Assembly: GCA_030041275.1 (NCBI GenBank) | Contig: JASHOE010000286.1 | Span: 1 to 41,658 of the forward strand | Length of the DNA: 41,658 nt | Reading direction: 5' to 3' | DNA from: Streptosporangiaceae bacterium | Lineage (GTDB): Bacteria; Actinomycetota; Actinomycetes; Streptosporangiales; Streptosporangiaceae | Shown: piece after piece, positions 7,639 through 16,400 of the stretch | Position numbering within the stretch: the stretch's first letter is position 1 | How the letters are laid out: every line of letters begins with the position of its first letter | Position numbers and translations under genes: made by a program | Notes under the pieces: model-generated | Seen by the model: the letters and a program-made list of their open reading frames with translations, nothing else | What the model was told of the DNA's origin: nothing | Database searches by the model: none

Positions 7639-8106
7639 GTGGAGCGCACGGGTCCGTTCTGGGACGTAGTGGCAGGTAAGGCCCCGCTCCCAGCCGCGGC
7701 GAAGACGCTTGGCTGGGAGCTCATCGCTGTCAGCCCAGAGGAGGGAACGATCGAGGTAGCGTTCGCGGCCACGGAGGCGTTCGTCAATCCAGCCGGCGTG
7801 ATCCAGGGCGGGTTTCTCGCGGCGATGCTGGACGACACACTCGGACCTGCGCTGGTTGCTGGGCTGAATCCGGGTGATTTCGCCCCGACGACAGATCTGC
7901 ATGTCCAGTTTCTGCGCTCGGCGAGGCCCGGCCGCCTGGTTGGGCGAGGACGCGTCGTCCGACGTGGCCGCGACGTGGGCTTTCTCGCTGGGGAACTCCT
8001 CGACGAAGACGGCGCGATCGTCGCCGTCGCTACGGCGACCGTGCAGATTCGAAGGCAGATGCTGCAGCGCCACCAGCTGTCAGACGGTGCCGGCGAGGCT
8101 CGCTAG
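7639..8106 (+). CDS. PaaI-like hotdog-fold thioesterase
   Basis: A 155-aa protein of the 4HBT/PaaI thioesterase superfamily, which hydrolyses acyl-CoA thioesters. The core motif NPAGVIQGGFLAAMLDD (about residues 50-66) matches the family's helix, with the acidic residue in the D-D pair and the preceding GG loop. It is followed by strands HVQFLRSARPGRLVGRGRVVRRG and ATATVQI. The GTG at 7639 directly follows an in-frame stop, so the protein cannot start earlier; MERTGPFWD is a usual N-terminus for this subgroup. It may accompany aromatic acyl-CoA turnover, but no such pathway is adjacent. Confidence 0.85.
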   Translation: MERTGPFWDVVAGKAPLPAAAKTLGWELIAVSPEEGTIEVAFAATEAFVNPAGVIQGGFLAAMLDDTLGPALVAGLNPGDFAPTTDLHVQFLRSARPGRLVGRGRVVRRGRDVGFLAGELLDEDGAIVAVATATVQIRRQMLQRHQLSDGAGEAR

Positions 8107-8205
8107 CAGCTCGGGCACGCGGATCAGGCGGCGGCCGGCGAGCTGACGTCAGCGGCGTCGGCCGGCTGACTTACAACCCTTGCCGGGCCGGGCAGGCTGG
8201 CGGCA

Positions 8206-8601
8206 GTGGTCATGCACACACGGCGGTCCGGCCAGGTTCCGATCTCAGTTCGGCTCGGCGTACTGGCCCACGCTGACATCAGCCGACTGACCGATCTTGG
8301 CCGGAACTCGCGGCGCGGATCCGTGCGAAGGGCCTGGGGCACCGAGATGGCCAGGCTGGCGGGTGACATTGCGCAACAGGCTGGTTCTGGCGATGCTCTC
8401 GTTACCTTGCAGCGGGGCGTTCTGCAGCCGATGGAGCTCGAGTTGCTGGCCGGGCACGTCACTTTCGCCTCCGCCAGCGACCTGATCGCGTGCCTGCGTT
8501 GGCGCCTGGCGCCGCAGCAGCGGCAGTCTTTCGGACGCGACATGCAGTTCCCAGCGTCGGGTAGGCCGCTGCTTGCTCCAGCTCAGACTTGCGGAAGTTA
8601 G
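8206..8601 (+). CDS. Hypothetical protein
   Basis: A 131-aa ORF with mostly G or C at third codon positions, as expected for coding DNA here. I do not recognise a family. The middle (residues 45-100) looks like a compact soluble domain with helices (MARLAGDIAQQ, ASDLIACLRWRL). The start could be GTG 8206 or ATG 8212. Its last four bases overlap the stop of the convergent nucleotidyltransferase-domain gene. A minus-strand ORF across the same bases is Ser/Arg/Ala-rich and looks like a shadow. If this ORF is not real, 8107-8597 is an empty intergenic stretch. Confidence 0.4.
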   Translation: MVMHTRRSGQVPISVRLGVLAHADISRLTDLGRNSRRGSVRRAWGTEMARLAGDIAQQAGSGDALVTLQRGVLQPMELELLAGHVTFASASDLIACLRWRLAPQQRQSFGRDMQFPASGRPLLAPAQTCGS

Positions 8602-9536
8602 CGCGTCGAGAGAACCTCGGTGACGTAATCGGCCATGGCCGAGGGGAGTCGGGTGGGCCACCGCAGCGCGGCGGCTCCACTGACGTTCGTGAGCACGGCG
8701 GCACTGGCGACTGCGGCCCGGCGCAGGTCTGCGGCGTCCAGGCTGGCGACAGTCGCGCCGATGTCGGGCGGCAAGTGGCCGGGATCATGGTCGAGCACCT
8801 GAGACAGACCGTGCCAGGGGTACAGCGCGCCGATGGCAGCCGCCCACAGCGCCCAGATGTGGTCTCGCGCATGATGGAGCCGGTTATGTGCCTCCCACAG
8901 CGAACCGCGGCGCAGGTACTTGTCGGCGTCGATGAGGGCGCACCAGCCAAGGAAGGCCCACTCGCGGATCTGATCCGCGGTCACGGCGTAAGCGGGACCC
9001 GGCTCAGCTGACCCCGGGCCTCCCGCGGGTCCAGCGTGGCCTGAATGCCCGACCTTGTCGTAGAGCCAGATGAAGTCGGGGTGCGTGTCGGTGCTGCCGC
9101 GCAACTCGGTGTCGGCCATCACGGTGAGGTCGAGCTGGCTATGGTCGGCGAACTGGGCGAAGATCCGCAGGATAAAGCGGTCAGCTGGCCCGTACCGATG
9201 CCGGAGCACATCGACGAGCCGGCCCAGGTCCGGCAGGGCGGCGACGACCCCGGCTTCCCCTTCTCGGACCTGCTGAGCGCCTGCTTCACCGAGGTCGGCC
9301 GCCACGCCGAGCGCGCCGTCGACGTCGGAGAGGGCGTCCGCCGCGCCGCGCCCGATCGAACAGCCGACAAGCAGGGATGTCACCGACGGGGTGGTGTCGC
9401 AAAAGTCGAGCAAACCAGCCATGAGCCGCCGCTGAGGCCGCAACTCGTTCGGCAGGCCAGCCAGCCACTCGCGTCCTTGGGCTGTGGTTGTGGTGCGCCG
9501 TGAGCGGTCATCGATTTCAGAATGGGGGTCACTCAC
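8598..9536 (-). CDS. Nucleotidyltransferase-domain protein
   Basis: A 312-aa protein with an MNT-type nucleotidyltransferase domain. Residues 58-73 read GCSIGRGAADALSDVD, matching the GS-x-x-RG-x-x-D-x-x-SD-x-D signature with D71 and D73 as metal ligands, then a second strand with LDLTVMAD. The C-terminal half is helical (WAFLGWCALIDADKYL, LWEAHNRLHHARDHIWALWAAA), like aminoglycoside-nucleotidyltransferase-type helical partners. The substrate is unknown; the family transfers NMP to small molecules, proteins or RNA. The ORF is open to 9839, but the extra N-terminus is low-complexity and would run over the 18-bp tandem repeats. GTG 9536 has GGGAG about 13 nt upstream and is preferred. Confidence 0.75.
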   Translation of the reverse strand: MSDPHSEIDDRSRRTTTTAQGREWLAGLPNELRPQRRLMAGLLDFCDTTPSVTSLLVGCSIGRGAADALSDVDGALGVAADLGEAGAQQVREGEAGVVAALPDLGRLVDVLRHRYGPADRFILRIFAQFADHSQLDLTVMADTELRGSTDTHPDFIWLYDKVGHSGHAGPAGGPGSAEPGPAYAVTADQIREWAFLGWCALIDADKYLRRGSLWEAHNRLHHARDHIWALWAAAIGALYPWHGLSQVLDHDPGHLPPDIGATVASLDAADLRRAAVASAAVLTNVSGAAALRWPTRLPSAMADYVTEVLSTR

Positions 9537-9554
9537 GCCGAACGCCGCTCCCGT

Positions 9555-9590
9555 GTTGACAGGTGTGCACTTGTTGATAGGTGTGCATCC
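9555..9590 (-). repeat. Tandem 18-bp direct repeat upstream of the nucleotidyltransferase-domain gene
   Basis: Two adjoining 18-bp units, GTTGACAGGTGTGCACTT and GTTGATAGGTGTGCATCC, agree at 14 of 18 positions, with AGGTGTGCA fully conserved. In the gene's direction they lie 19 to 54 bp upstream of the GTG at 9536. Position and spacing (close to two helical turns) suit tandem binding of a regulator. Confidence 0.6.
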
Positions 9591-9690
9591 CAGCCTATCC
9601 GCGGCCCAGCGCGCCACGTCGAGCTTGATCAGCCGCCGAGCAGCTGCGGCTGGTGCGCGAGCTCGCCTCGCCAGCACGGGTCGAGGCGCG

Positions 9691-9885
9691 TCAGGCCTGA
9701 AGCCAGAGTCGGTAAACGATGAAGATCGGGATGCCGACGAGACTGCCGAGATCAGTCGGGAAGAACCGCAGTGCGTCCGGTGAGTGCTGCGGCTCGGCGA
9801 CTCGGTCCACCATGAACCCGGCATCCGCGAACGCGTCAAGGGCAGCCGCCAGGGGCCTGCGCCAGAAGTGCTGCGTCACTTCCAC
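9691..9885 (-). pseudogene. 3' remnant of a class I SAM-dependent methyltransferase
   Basis: The 64-codon ORF encodes only the C-terminus of a methyltransferase: HFWRRPLAAALDAFADAGF, then VAEPQ and a final strand IPIFIVYRLWL. These are the last helix and two strands of the Rossmann-type methyltransferase fold. The SAM-binding motif I region is absent. Upstream the frame runs directly into DNA that codes on the other strand for a DUF899 protein, so a deletion or rearrangement has removed about 150-200 codons. It is not expected to be functional. Confidence 0.6.
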
Positions 9886-9908
9886 GTCGCCCTTGCGGCG
9901 CCGCGCCG

Positions 9909-10267
9909 CACCTCGCCCAGCTCATCAACCTTGTCGTGGTCTCGAAATCACCCCCGAGCGGATCGCTACCTTCGCGCGCGAGCGCGGCTGGGCAGATCTG
10001 CGCCTGCTGTCCTCGCGGCACAACACGTACAACCGCGACTACCGCGCGGAGCCGCCGGACGGAGAGCAGCAGCCCATCCTGAACGTGTTCGAGCGCGACG
10101 GCAATGAGGTCCGTCACCGGTGGGCGACCGAGCTGATGTTCGCACCCAGGGAGGCTGGCCAGGATCCCCGGCACATGGACTCCATCTGGCCGCTGTGGAA
10201 CGTACTCGATATGACTCCGGCCGGGCGGGCCAACGCGGAGAACATCCCCGCCGGACATTACGAGTAA
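9909..10267 (+). pseudogene. Truncated, frameshifted DUF899-family gene
   Basis: DUF899 proteins are thioredoxin-like and of unknown function. Here the C-terminal part is clear (TPERIATFARERGW, LLSSRHNTYNRDY, ELMFAP, GQDPRH, IWPLWNVLDMTP). The preceding strand (AQLINLVVVSKSP) is in another frame: one base is missing in the C-run at 9951-9955. The N-terminal third is absent, replaced by the methyltransferase remnant on the opposite strand. Both faults point to a dead gene; the frameshift alone could be a sequencing error. Confidence 0.65.
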
Positions 10268-10411
10268 CCAGCCACTGCTGCCAGCAGCGAGCTGACGCTG
10301 CTGGCCGAGACTGACCCGGACAAGGACGTCCGGGCTGCCACCGCGCATACGCTGCGAGAGGATCCTGGCATCGCCACCACGGCGCGGTCATCGCGGCATT
10401 TCCCGGAGGAC
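10268..10411 (+). other. Short non-genic stretch with a HEAT-like coding remnant
   Basis: In frame with the next gene, but with no start codon, the bases encode AETDPDKDVRAATAHTL, which reads like one HEAT-type repeat. It is either an untranslated leader or another gene scrap in this decayed stretch. Confidence 0.3.
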
Positions 10412-11359
10412 ATGGTGAGCAGCCTGGACCTTGACATCGCTGAGCCTGGCCGACCCGAGCTACAGGAGGTGTCACCTGGCGTTTATGCATACCTGCAGCC
10501 GGACGGCACATGGTGGATTAACAACACCGGGTTCCTCGTCGGACCGCAGGGTGTGATCAGCATCGACTCCTGCTCGACGGAGCGGCGCACCCGGGCTTAC
10601 CAGCAGGCCATCGCGACAGTAACGTCAGCCGCCGTGCGCGCTGTCGTGAATACGCACCACCACGGCGATCACACGTTCGGCAATTGCCTGTTTCCCGATG
10701 CGGCGATCATCGGCCAGGACCGCACCCGCGCCGAGGCGATCGCGTTCGGTCCGCCGCGTGACCTGCCGGCCTGGGATGGACCCGACTGGGGCGAGCTGAG
10801 CCTGGATCCGCCGTTCATCACCTTCGCGGACGGCCTGACCGTGCACGCCGGCGATGTGCGCGCCGAGGTTCGCCACGTCGGCACTCCAGCCCACACGACC
10901 AACGATTCGATCGTGTGGATTGCCGACCGCTCGGTCCTGTTCTGCGGTGACCTGATCTTCAACGGAGGCACGCCCTTCCTGCTCATGGGCTCGGTTCAGG
11001 GCGCCATCGAAGTGCTAGAGGGTGTCGTTGCGCCGCTGCACGCAGCGACGATCGTGCCAGGGCACGGTCCCGTCTTCCATGACGTCGGCCCGCTCGACGA
11101 CACCTTGGATTACCTCAGGTTCGTCCTCGACGTCGCGAGTCGGTGCGTCGAGGCGGGTGTGCCGCCGCTGGATGCGGCGCGGTCCACCGACCTCGGCCCC
11201 TTTGCCGACTGGGCGGACGCCGAGCGGATTGTCGGGAACCTGCACCGCGCGTGCGCCGAGCTGGCCGGCACGCCGCGCGGCGGGCCGATCGACATCGCGA
11301 TGGCACTGGCCGACATGGTGGCCTACAACGGGGGTGCGCCGCTGACCTGTCGGGCGTGA
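10412..11359 (+). CDS. MBL-fold metallo-hydrolase
   Basis: A 315-aa soluble metallo-beta-lactamase-fold hydrolase. The zinc motif HHHGDH is at 82-87 (H82, H84, D86, H87). A third ligand His lies in GTPAHTTND, the bridging Asp in FCGDLIF, and the last His in VPGHGPV. The C-terminal third is helical. The family covers lactonases, glyoxalase II-like enzymes and polyketide-cyclase-like hydrolases; this one cannot be narrowed. GGAGGA ends 1 nt before the ATG at 10412, so the GTG codon that follows (10415) may be the true start. The gene is convergent with the VOC gene 13 bp away. Confidence 0.92.
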   Translation: MVSSLDLDIAEPGRPELQEVSPGVYAYLQPDGTWWINNTGFLVGPQGVISIDSCSTERRTRAYQQAIATVTSAAVRAVVNTHHHGDHTFGNCLFPDAAIIGQDRTRAEAIAFGPPRDLPAWDGPDWGELSLDPPFITFADGLTVHAGDVRAEVRHVGTPAHTTNDSIVWIADRSVLFCGDLIFNGGTPFLLMGSVQGAIEVLEGVVAPLHAATIVPGHGPVFHDVGPLDDTLDYLRFVLDVASRCVEAGVPPLDAARSTDLGPFADWADAERIVGNLHRACAELAGTPRGGPIDIAMALADMVAYNGGAPLTCRA

Positions 11360-11372
11360 CGACGCCTCATGC

Positions 11373-11801
11373 TCAGGCCGTCCGGGGCGCCTCTCGGGGC
11401 CCCTGTCCGAGCTTCGCCTCGGACCGGGTCGGCTCGAACAACTCCACCGGATTGCCCGACGGATCCTCGGCGATGATCTGGTTGCCGCCGACGCCCGTGA
11501 CGATCTCGTTGCGAAACCGCACCCCTTGCCCGCGCAGGTCCGCGACCAGCGCGGCGAGATCGTCGACCTCGATGGCGAACCTATTCCAGCCGCCTGGACG
11601 CGGCAGCGAGCCGTCGGGCATTGCCTGGCCGCCGCCAGGTCCGCCACCTGGTGCGCTGAGCACCAGGCGCAGGTCGCCCCGCGACAGCATGGCGAACGTC
11701 GGGGCGGGATGCATGACCTCGGCGAAGTCCAGACGCTGGCAGTAGAACGCGATTGCGGCGTCGACGTCATCGACGATGTACCGCACGCTCACGGTGGCCA
11801 C
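11373..11801 (-). CDS. VOC-superfamily (glyoxalase-like) protein
   Basis: A 142-aa protein with the paired beta-alpha-beta-beta-beta modules of the vicinal-oxygen-chelate fold: VRYIVDDVDAAIAFYCQRLDF at the N-terminus and AIEVDDLAALVADLRGQGV in the second half, ending in AEDPSGNPVELFEP. The final E is a usual metal ligand. Members include glyoxalases, dioxygenases and resistance proteins; the role here is not clear. The GTG at 11801 was chosen because GAGGAGGT sits 7 nt upstream. It starts 13 bp after the stop of the SGNH-hydrolase gene on the same strand, so the two probably form an operon. Confidence 0.88.
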   Translation of the reverse strand: MATVSVRYIVDDVDAAIAFYCQRLDFAEVMHPAPTFAMLSRGDLRLVLSAPGGGPGGGQAMPDGSLPRPGGWNRFAIEVDDLAALVADLRGQGVRFRNEIVTGVGGNQIIAEDPSGNPVELFEPTRSEAKLGQGPREAPRTA

Positions 11802-11814
11802 GGCTAGCACCTCC

Positions 11815-13314
11815 TCACGGGTGCACACTACTGCTCGCGGTCGGTGCGGCAGACGGCGAGGGCGATGGCTTGGTGGCCAGTGCCACCTCGTCGGTCAGGG
11901 CAATCTCTAGCTGCCCAAGCGCGGTGGGATGGAACGGGGCGCTATCGCCGAGACCCTGCACGTAGGGCAGCGGAGAACACAACTCGTGACCAGCGAAGCT
12001 CGGCTGCGGCGACAGGTAGCCAAACTGAGTCGCACCCCTGACCAGGACCTGGTTCAGCGCCGACAGCCACGACTGGATCGTCTTGACCTTGGCCGCGGTC
12101 AGGCCGCGCTTTGTGATGCAGCCGACGTTGCTGCCGAAGGGGTCGTAATAGCGGTTGATGATGACCTGCGGATGGCCGGGCAGGCCGCCCAGCTGGATCA
12201 GCAGCTGAAGGTAATTCGTGCTGAACTGAGCGAGCTTTTGCTGGAAGTACGCATTGGACGCGCGGCTGTCACACTGCGCGGTTGCCGCGCAGACCTTAAG
12301 GATCGCCGACCACTGCAGGTCGTCGGCGCCCACGCTCACGATCACGACGGAAGGCCGTTGTACCCGCCGGGCCGCGTCAATCTGCGCGGAGATTTGCTGG
12401 CCGTTTTCCTGCTGCGGACCGAGGAGGCCGTGCGCGACCGTGGCGCTGTCACAGGCCAGATTCAGTGCCCGCCAGCCATGGGCCGCGGCGAGGTCGAGGG
12501 CGTAGGACTGCTCGCTCCGGCCGCACGCGCTGTCGGCCGCGGATGGATGCGGAACGAGGGGCAGGCCGGCGCCCGCTGCCGTTGAGTCGCCCAGCACGAC
12601 TTCCTGGATCCCGCTCAGCGGCGGCTGGGCCGGCAGCCGCTGCACGGCGACGTTCGCGCTGCCCACCAGCTGGTTCAGCGAGCTGACGCCGTGCAGCACA
12701 CTGCGGGCGCCGTTCGCGGTGACGGCGATCGCGCTGACGTTGATGGCCTCGGTGACAATCAGGCCGGCGACGAGCACGAGCGCGGTCGACTTCGGCGGCA
12801 GCCTGCGCCATCCGGCGACGGCCCCAGCCAGTATCAGCGCCGCCAGCCCCGCCGCCGCGGTTTCCCAGCCAAAGTACCGTTCCCAGCCTGCCACGAGCCC
12901 CGACCGCAGGCTCTGTTCGTCCTGACCTGGACTGTGGCCCTGGACGAAGTTGTCCAGTTCGCTGTTGAGCGTGATCTGGCTGAGCTGCAGCCTCAGCTGG
13001 ATCGGACCAGGGATCGAGATCGCCGTTGGCAGCCCCTGCCCGAACAAGTCCACCTCGCCTGGACCGGCAAAGCCTAGTCGGGGCGCCGCGCCGACCTTGA
13101 TGACTTGCCCGGCGACGGTCACCGTCTGCATCGGGGTGATCTCGAGCGCCGCGGTGGTCGCGAGCAACGCCGCCACGATCATGGCCAGCGCGGCCAGGAA
13201 ACGGGCCCACGGACGCCGGATGTGCAGAAGCGTCAGGAGGCGGCGCGAACCTGGCCGCATCTCGACTGGGACGGGCGGATCTGCGGTCCGCTCGTCTTCG
13301 TTCCGCCTGCTCAT
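11815..13314 (-). CDS. Membrane-anchored SGNH/GDSL-family hydrolase
   Basis: A 499-aa protein. A transmembrane segment lies at about 38-57, and two more at about 151-168 and 177-198. The C-terminal SGNH esterase/lipase domain runs from about 236. Block I is VVLGDSTAAGAG with nucleophile S244, block III-like VSVGADDLQW is present, and the catalytic Asp/His pair is in DSAPFHPTALGQ. Cysteines in the domain (SACGRS, LACDS, KVCAATAQC, GCITK, ELCSP) suggest disulfides and an outside-facing domain. The tail is Pro/Ser-rich. Such enzymes deacylate lipids or cell-wall glycans. The gene is divergent from the Lhr helicase, 87 bp apart. Confidence 0.88.
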   Translation of the reverse strand: MSRRNEDERTADPPVPVEMRPGSRRLLTLLHIRRPWARFLAALAMIVAALLATTAALEITPMQTVTVAGQVIKVGAAPRLGFAGPGEVDLFGQGLPTAISIPGPIQLRLQLSQITLNSELDNFVQGHSPGQDEQSLRSGLVAGWERYFGWETAAAGLAALILAGAVAGWRRLPPKSTALVLVAGLIVTEAINVSAIAVTANGARSVLHGVSSLNQLVGSANVAVQRLPAQPPLSGIQEVVLGDSTAAGAGLPLVPHPSAADSACGRSEQSYALDLAAAHGWRALNLACDSATVAHGLLGPQQENGQQISAQIDAARRVQRPSVVIVSVGADDLQWSAILKVCAATAQCDSRASNAYFQQKLAQFSTNYLQLLIQLGGLPGHPQVIINRYYDPFGSNVGCITKRGLTAAKVKTIQSWLSALNQVLVRGATQFGYLSPQPSFAGHELCSPLPYVQGLGDSAPFHPTALGQLEIALTDEVALATKPSPSPSAAPTASSSVHP

Positions 13315-13389
13315 AGCCAGCGACCAAGGTTACCCGGCCTGCGGCCTGCTATGCCGTCGTCGCGGACCCGGAATGTCGCACGTCTGAGT

Positions 13390-13395
13390 TACCGT
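13390..13395 (+). promoter_or_regulatory. Candidate -10 element of a leaderless helicase gene
   Basis: TACCGT matches TANNNT and ends 6 nt before the GTG at 13402. No ribosome binding site is seen for this or any other in-frame start, which favours a leaderless transcript. The -35 is not recognisable. Confidence 0.45.
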
Positions 13396-13401
13396 GGCTG
13401 G

Positions 13402-16400
13402 GTGCTTGACCTGTTCCATCCCGCCGTGCGTGCGTGGTTTGAGCAACGCTTCCCGGCTGGGCCGACGCCGCCGCAGGTTGCAGGGTGGGCTGAGGTCGCG
13501 GCCGGGCGGCACACGCTCATCGCCGCGCCGACCGGGTCGGGGAAGACGCTGGCGGCCTTTCTGGTGTGCATCGATCGGATATATCGGGCATACGCGGAGG
13601 GTGCAGAGCCCACGGCCGGGCCGCAGGTCGTGTACGTGTCGCCGCTGAAGGCGCTCGCGGTGGACATCAGGCAGAATCTCGAGCGGCCGCTTGCGGAGAT
13701 TGCCGAGGTGGCAGCCCGGCTCGGGATGAGTGCTCCGGACATCCGGGTCTCGGTGCGGACCGGCGATACGGCGGCGGCAGAGCGCGCCGCCATGCTGAAG
13801 CGGCCGCCGGACTTTCTCATCACCACGCCGGAGTCGCTGTACCTGCTGGTGACCGCGGATCGCAGCCGTTCGATGTTGCGCGCGGTGACCACAGTCATCG
13901 TGGATGAGATCCACGCCGTCGCGGGCAACAAGCGGGGCTCGCACCTGGCCCTGACCCTCGAGCGACTGCAGCACGTGACAGCCGAGAACGAACGACCGAC
14001 GCCCCTGCAGCGGATTGGCCTGTCCGCCACGCAGCGACCGATCGAAGCCGTAGCCAGGCTGCTCGTCGGCGCGGGTCCGGACCGGTCAGCGGCCGATGGC
14101 TCACCGCGCTGCTCCATCGTGGACGTCGGTCACCGGCGCGAACTCGACCTGGGGATGGAACTGCCCAGCGACGAGCTCGGCGCGGTCGCGACGACCGACC
14201 AGATGGCCGAGATCTGCGACCTGATCGCCGGCCATGTGCAGCAGCACCGCACCACGCTGATCTTCGTCAACACCCGCCGGATGGCCGAGCAGTTCGCGCA
14301 CCAGCTGGGCGAGCGCCTGGGTGAGGGCCTGGTGGCCGCGCATCACGGCAGCCTGTCCAAGGATCGCCGGCAGCGTGTTGAGTCCCGGCTGCGCGACGGC
14401 GACCTGCGTGCGCTGGTCGCGACGGCGTCGCTGGAGCTGGGGATCGACATTGGGCCGGTCGAGCTGGTGTGCCAGATCGGCTCGCCGCGAAGCTTCGCCA
14501 CCTTCCTGCAGCGGGTCGGAAGATCCAATCACACCAGGAACGGGGTCCCTGCGGGGCTCGTGTATCCCACGACGCGCGACGAGCTCGTTGAGTGCGCCGC
14601 TTTGCTGCGCGGTGCTCAGTCCGGCCGCCTGGACCGGCTGCTCATCCCGTCATGTCCGCTGGACATCCTTGCCCAGCAGGTGATCGCCGAGTGCGCTGCG
14701 GAGGAGTGGCAGACCGGCGAGCTGCTTGGCCTGGTGCGCAGCGCGGCCCCGTTCGCTTCGGTGGCAGCAGATGACTTCGCCGATGTGGCCGACCTGGTAT
14801 CGGAGGGGATCCGGACCGGGCGCGGTCGCCGGGCCGCGTACCTGCACCGGGATCAGGTCAGCGGCCAGTTGCGCGGGCGGCGCGGCGCGCGCATAGCCGC
14901 GCTCACGTCCGGTGGCGCGATACCTGAGCTCGGTGACTACCGGGTGCTGGCCGAGCCCGATGACGCTGTCGTCGGCACGGTGAACGAGGACTGGGCCATC
15001 GAGAGCATGGCGGGTGACGTGTTCTTGCTCGGCACTACCTCCTGGCGAATCCGCCGGGTAGAGCCCGGCATCGTTCGGGTGGTCGACGCACAAGGTGCGC
15101 CGCCGTCGGTGCCGTTCTGGCTCGGTGAGGCACCCGGCCGGACCGCAGAGCTGTCCGAAGAGGTCTGCGAGCTGCGGATGGGGGTCGCCGAGCAGCTGCA
15201 GGCGGGCGGCCCGGCGGCTGCGACCAGCTGGCTCGCGGCCGAGTGCGGGATCAGCGACCCCGCTGCGGAGACCATCGCGCTGTACCTCAGCGCCGCGCTG
15301 GCGCAGCTCGGCGTGCTGCCCACGATGGACACCATCGTGCTCGAGAGGTTTTTCGACGACGCGGGTGGCATGCAGCTGGTCGGGCACTCGCCGTTTGGCG
15401 CACGGCTGAATCGGGCGCTCGGGCTGGCGCTGCGCAAGCGGTTCTGCGTGACTTTCGACTTCGAGTTGCAGGCCGCCGCGAGCGACAACGCGATCTTGCT
15501 TTCGCTCGGCCCGCAGCATAGCTTCCCGCTGGACCGGGTGCCGAAGTTCCTCGCCTCCGGCACCGTCGAGGAGGTCGTCCGCCAGGCCGTGCTCACCTCG
15601 CCGATGTTCGCCGCGCGGTGGCGGTGGAACCTGAACACGTCTCTCGCGGTGCTGCGCTGGCGTGGTGGCCGGAAGAACCCGCCGGCCATCCAGCGGATGG
15701 AAGCTGACGACCTGATGGCCGCGGTGTTCCCGACGCTGGCGGCCTGCCAGGAGAACGTCGCGCCCGGCCCGCTGGAGATCCCCGACCACCTGCTGGTCCG
15801 CCAGACGCTGTACGACTGCCTGCACGACGCCATGGACATCGACGGTCTCAGGGAGCTGGTCGCCAGCATCGAGTCCGGTCGCGTCACCGTTGTCGTCCGG
15901 GATACCACGGAGCCATCGGTCCTCGCGCACGAGATCCTCAACGGCAGGCCGTTCACCTACCTCGACGACGCGCCGCTGGAAGAGCGGCGCAGCCGGGCGG
16001 TGCCGCTGCGACGCGGCCTGCCGGTCGAGCCGCATGAGCTCGGCAGGCTGGATCCGGCCGCGATCGAGCGGGTCGCCGAGCAGGTCCGACCGGACCCGCG
16101 GGACCAGCACGAGCTGCACGACCTGCTGCTCAACCTGATCGTGCTGCGGCCGGTCGACGACTGGCGTGCCTGGTTCGATGAGCTCATCGCAGCGCGGCGG
16201 GCGGTCGAGGTGCCGGGGGACGACGGGGTCCTGTGGGCCGCGGTTGAGCGACTGCCTGTGGTGCGGATGCTGCTGCCCGAAGCCAACCCCGTTCCCGACT
16301 ATGCCTGTCCGGTCCCGGCCGCGCCGCCAACCGAAGAAAGCGCTGTGGCTGATGCGCTGCGCGGGCACCTGGAGTGCCGCGGACCCACCACGGCGCCGGC

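Noticed and set aside
13105..13401. N-terminal extension of Lhr
   Set aside because: It overlaps the divergent SGNH-hydrolase gene and shows no helicase homology; the family begins at the FHPAVRAWF line.
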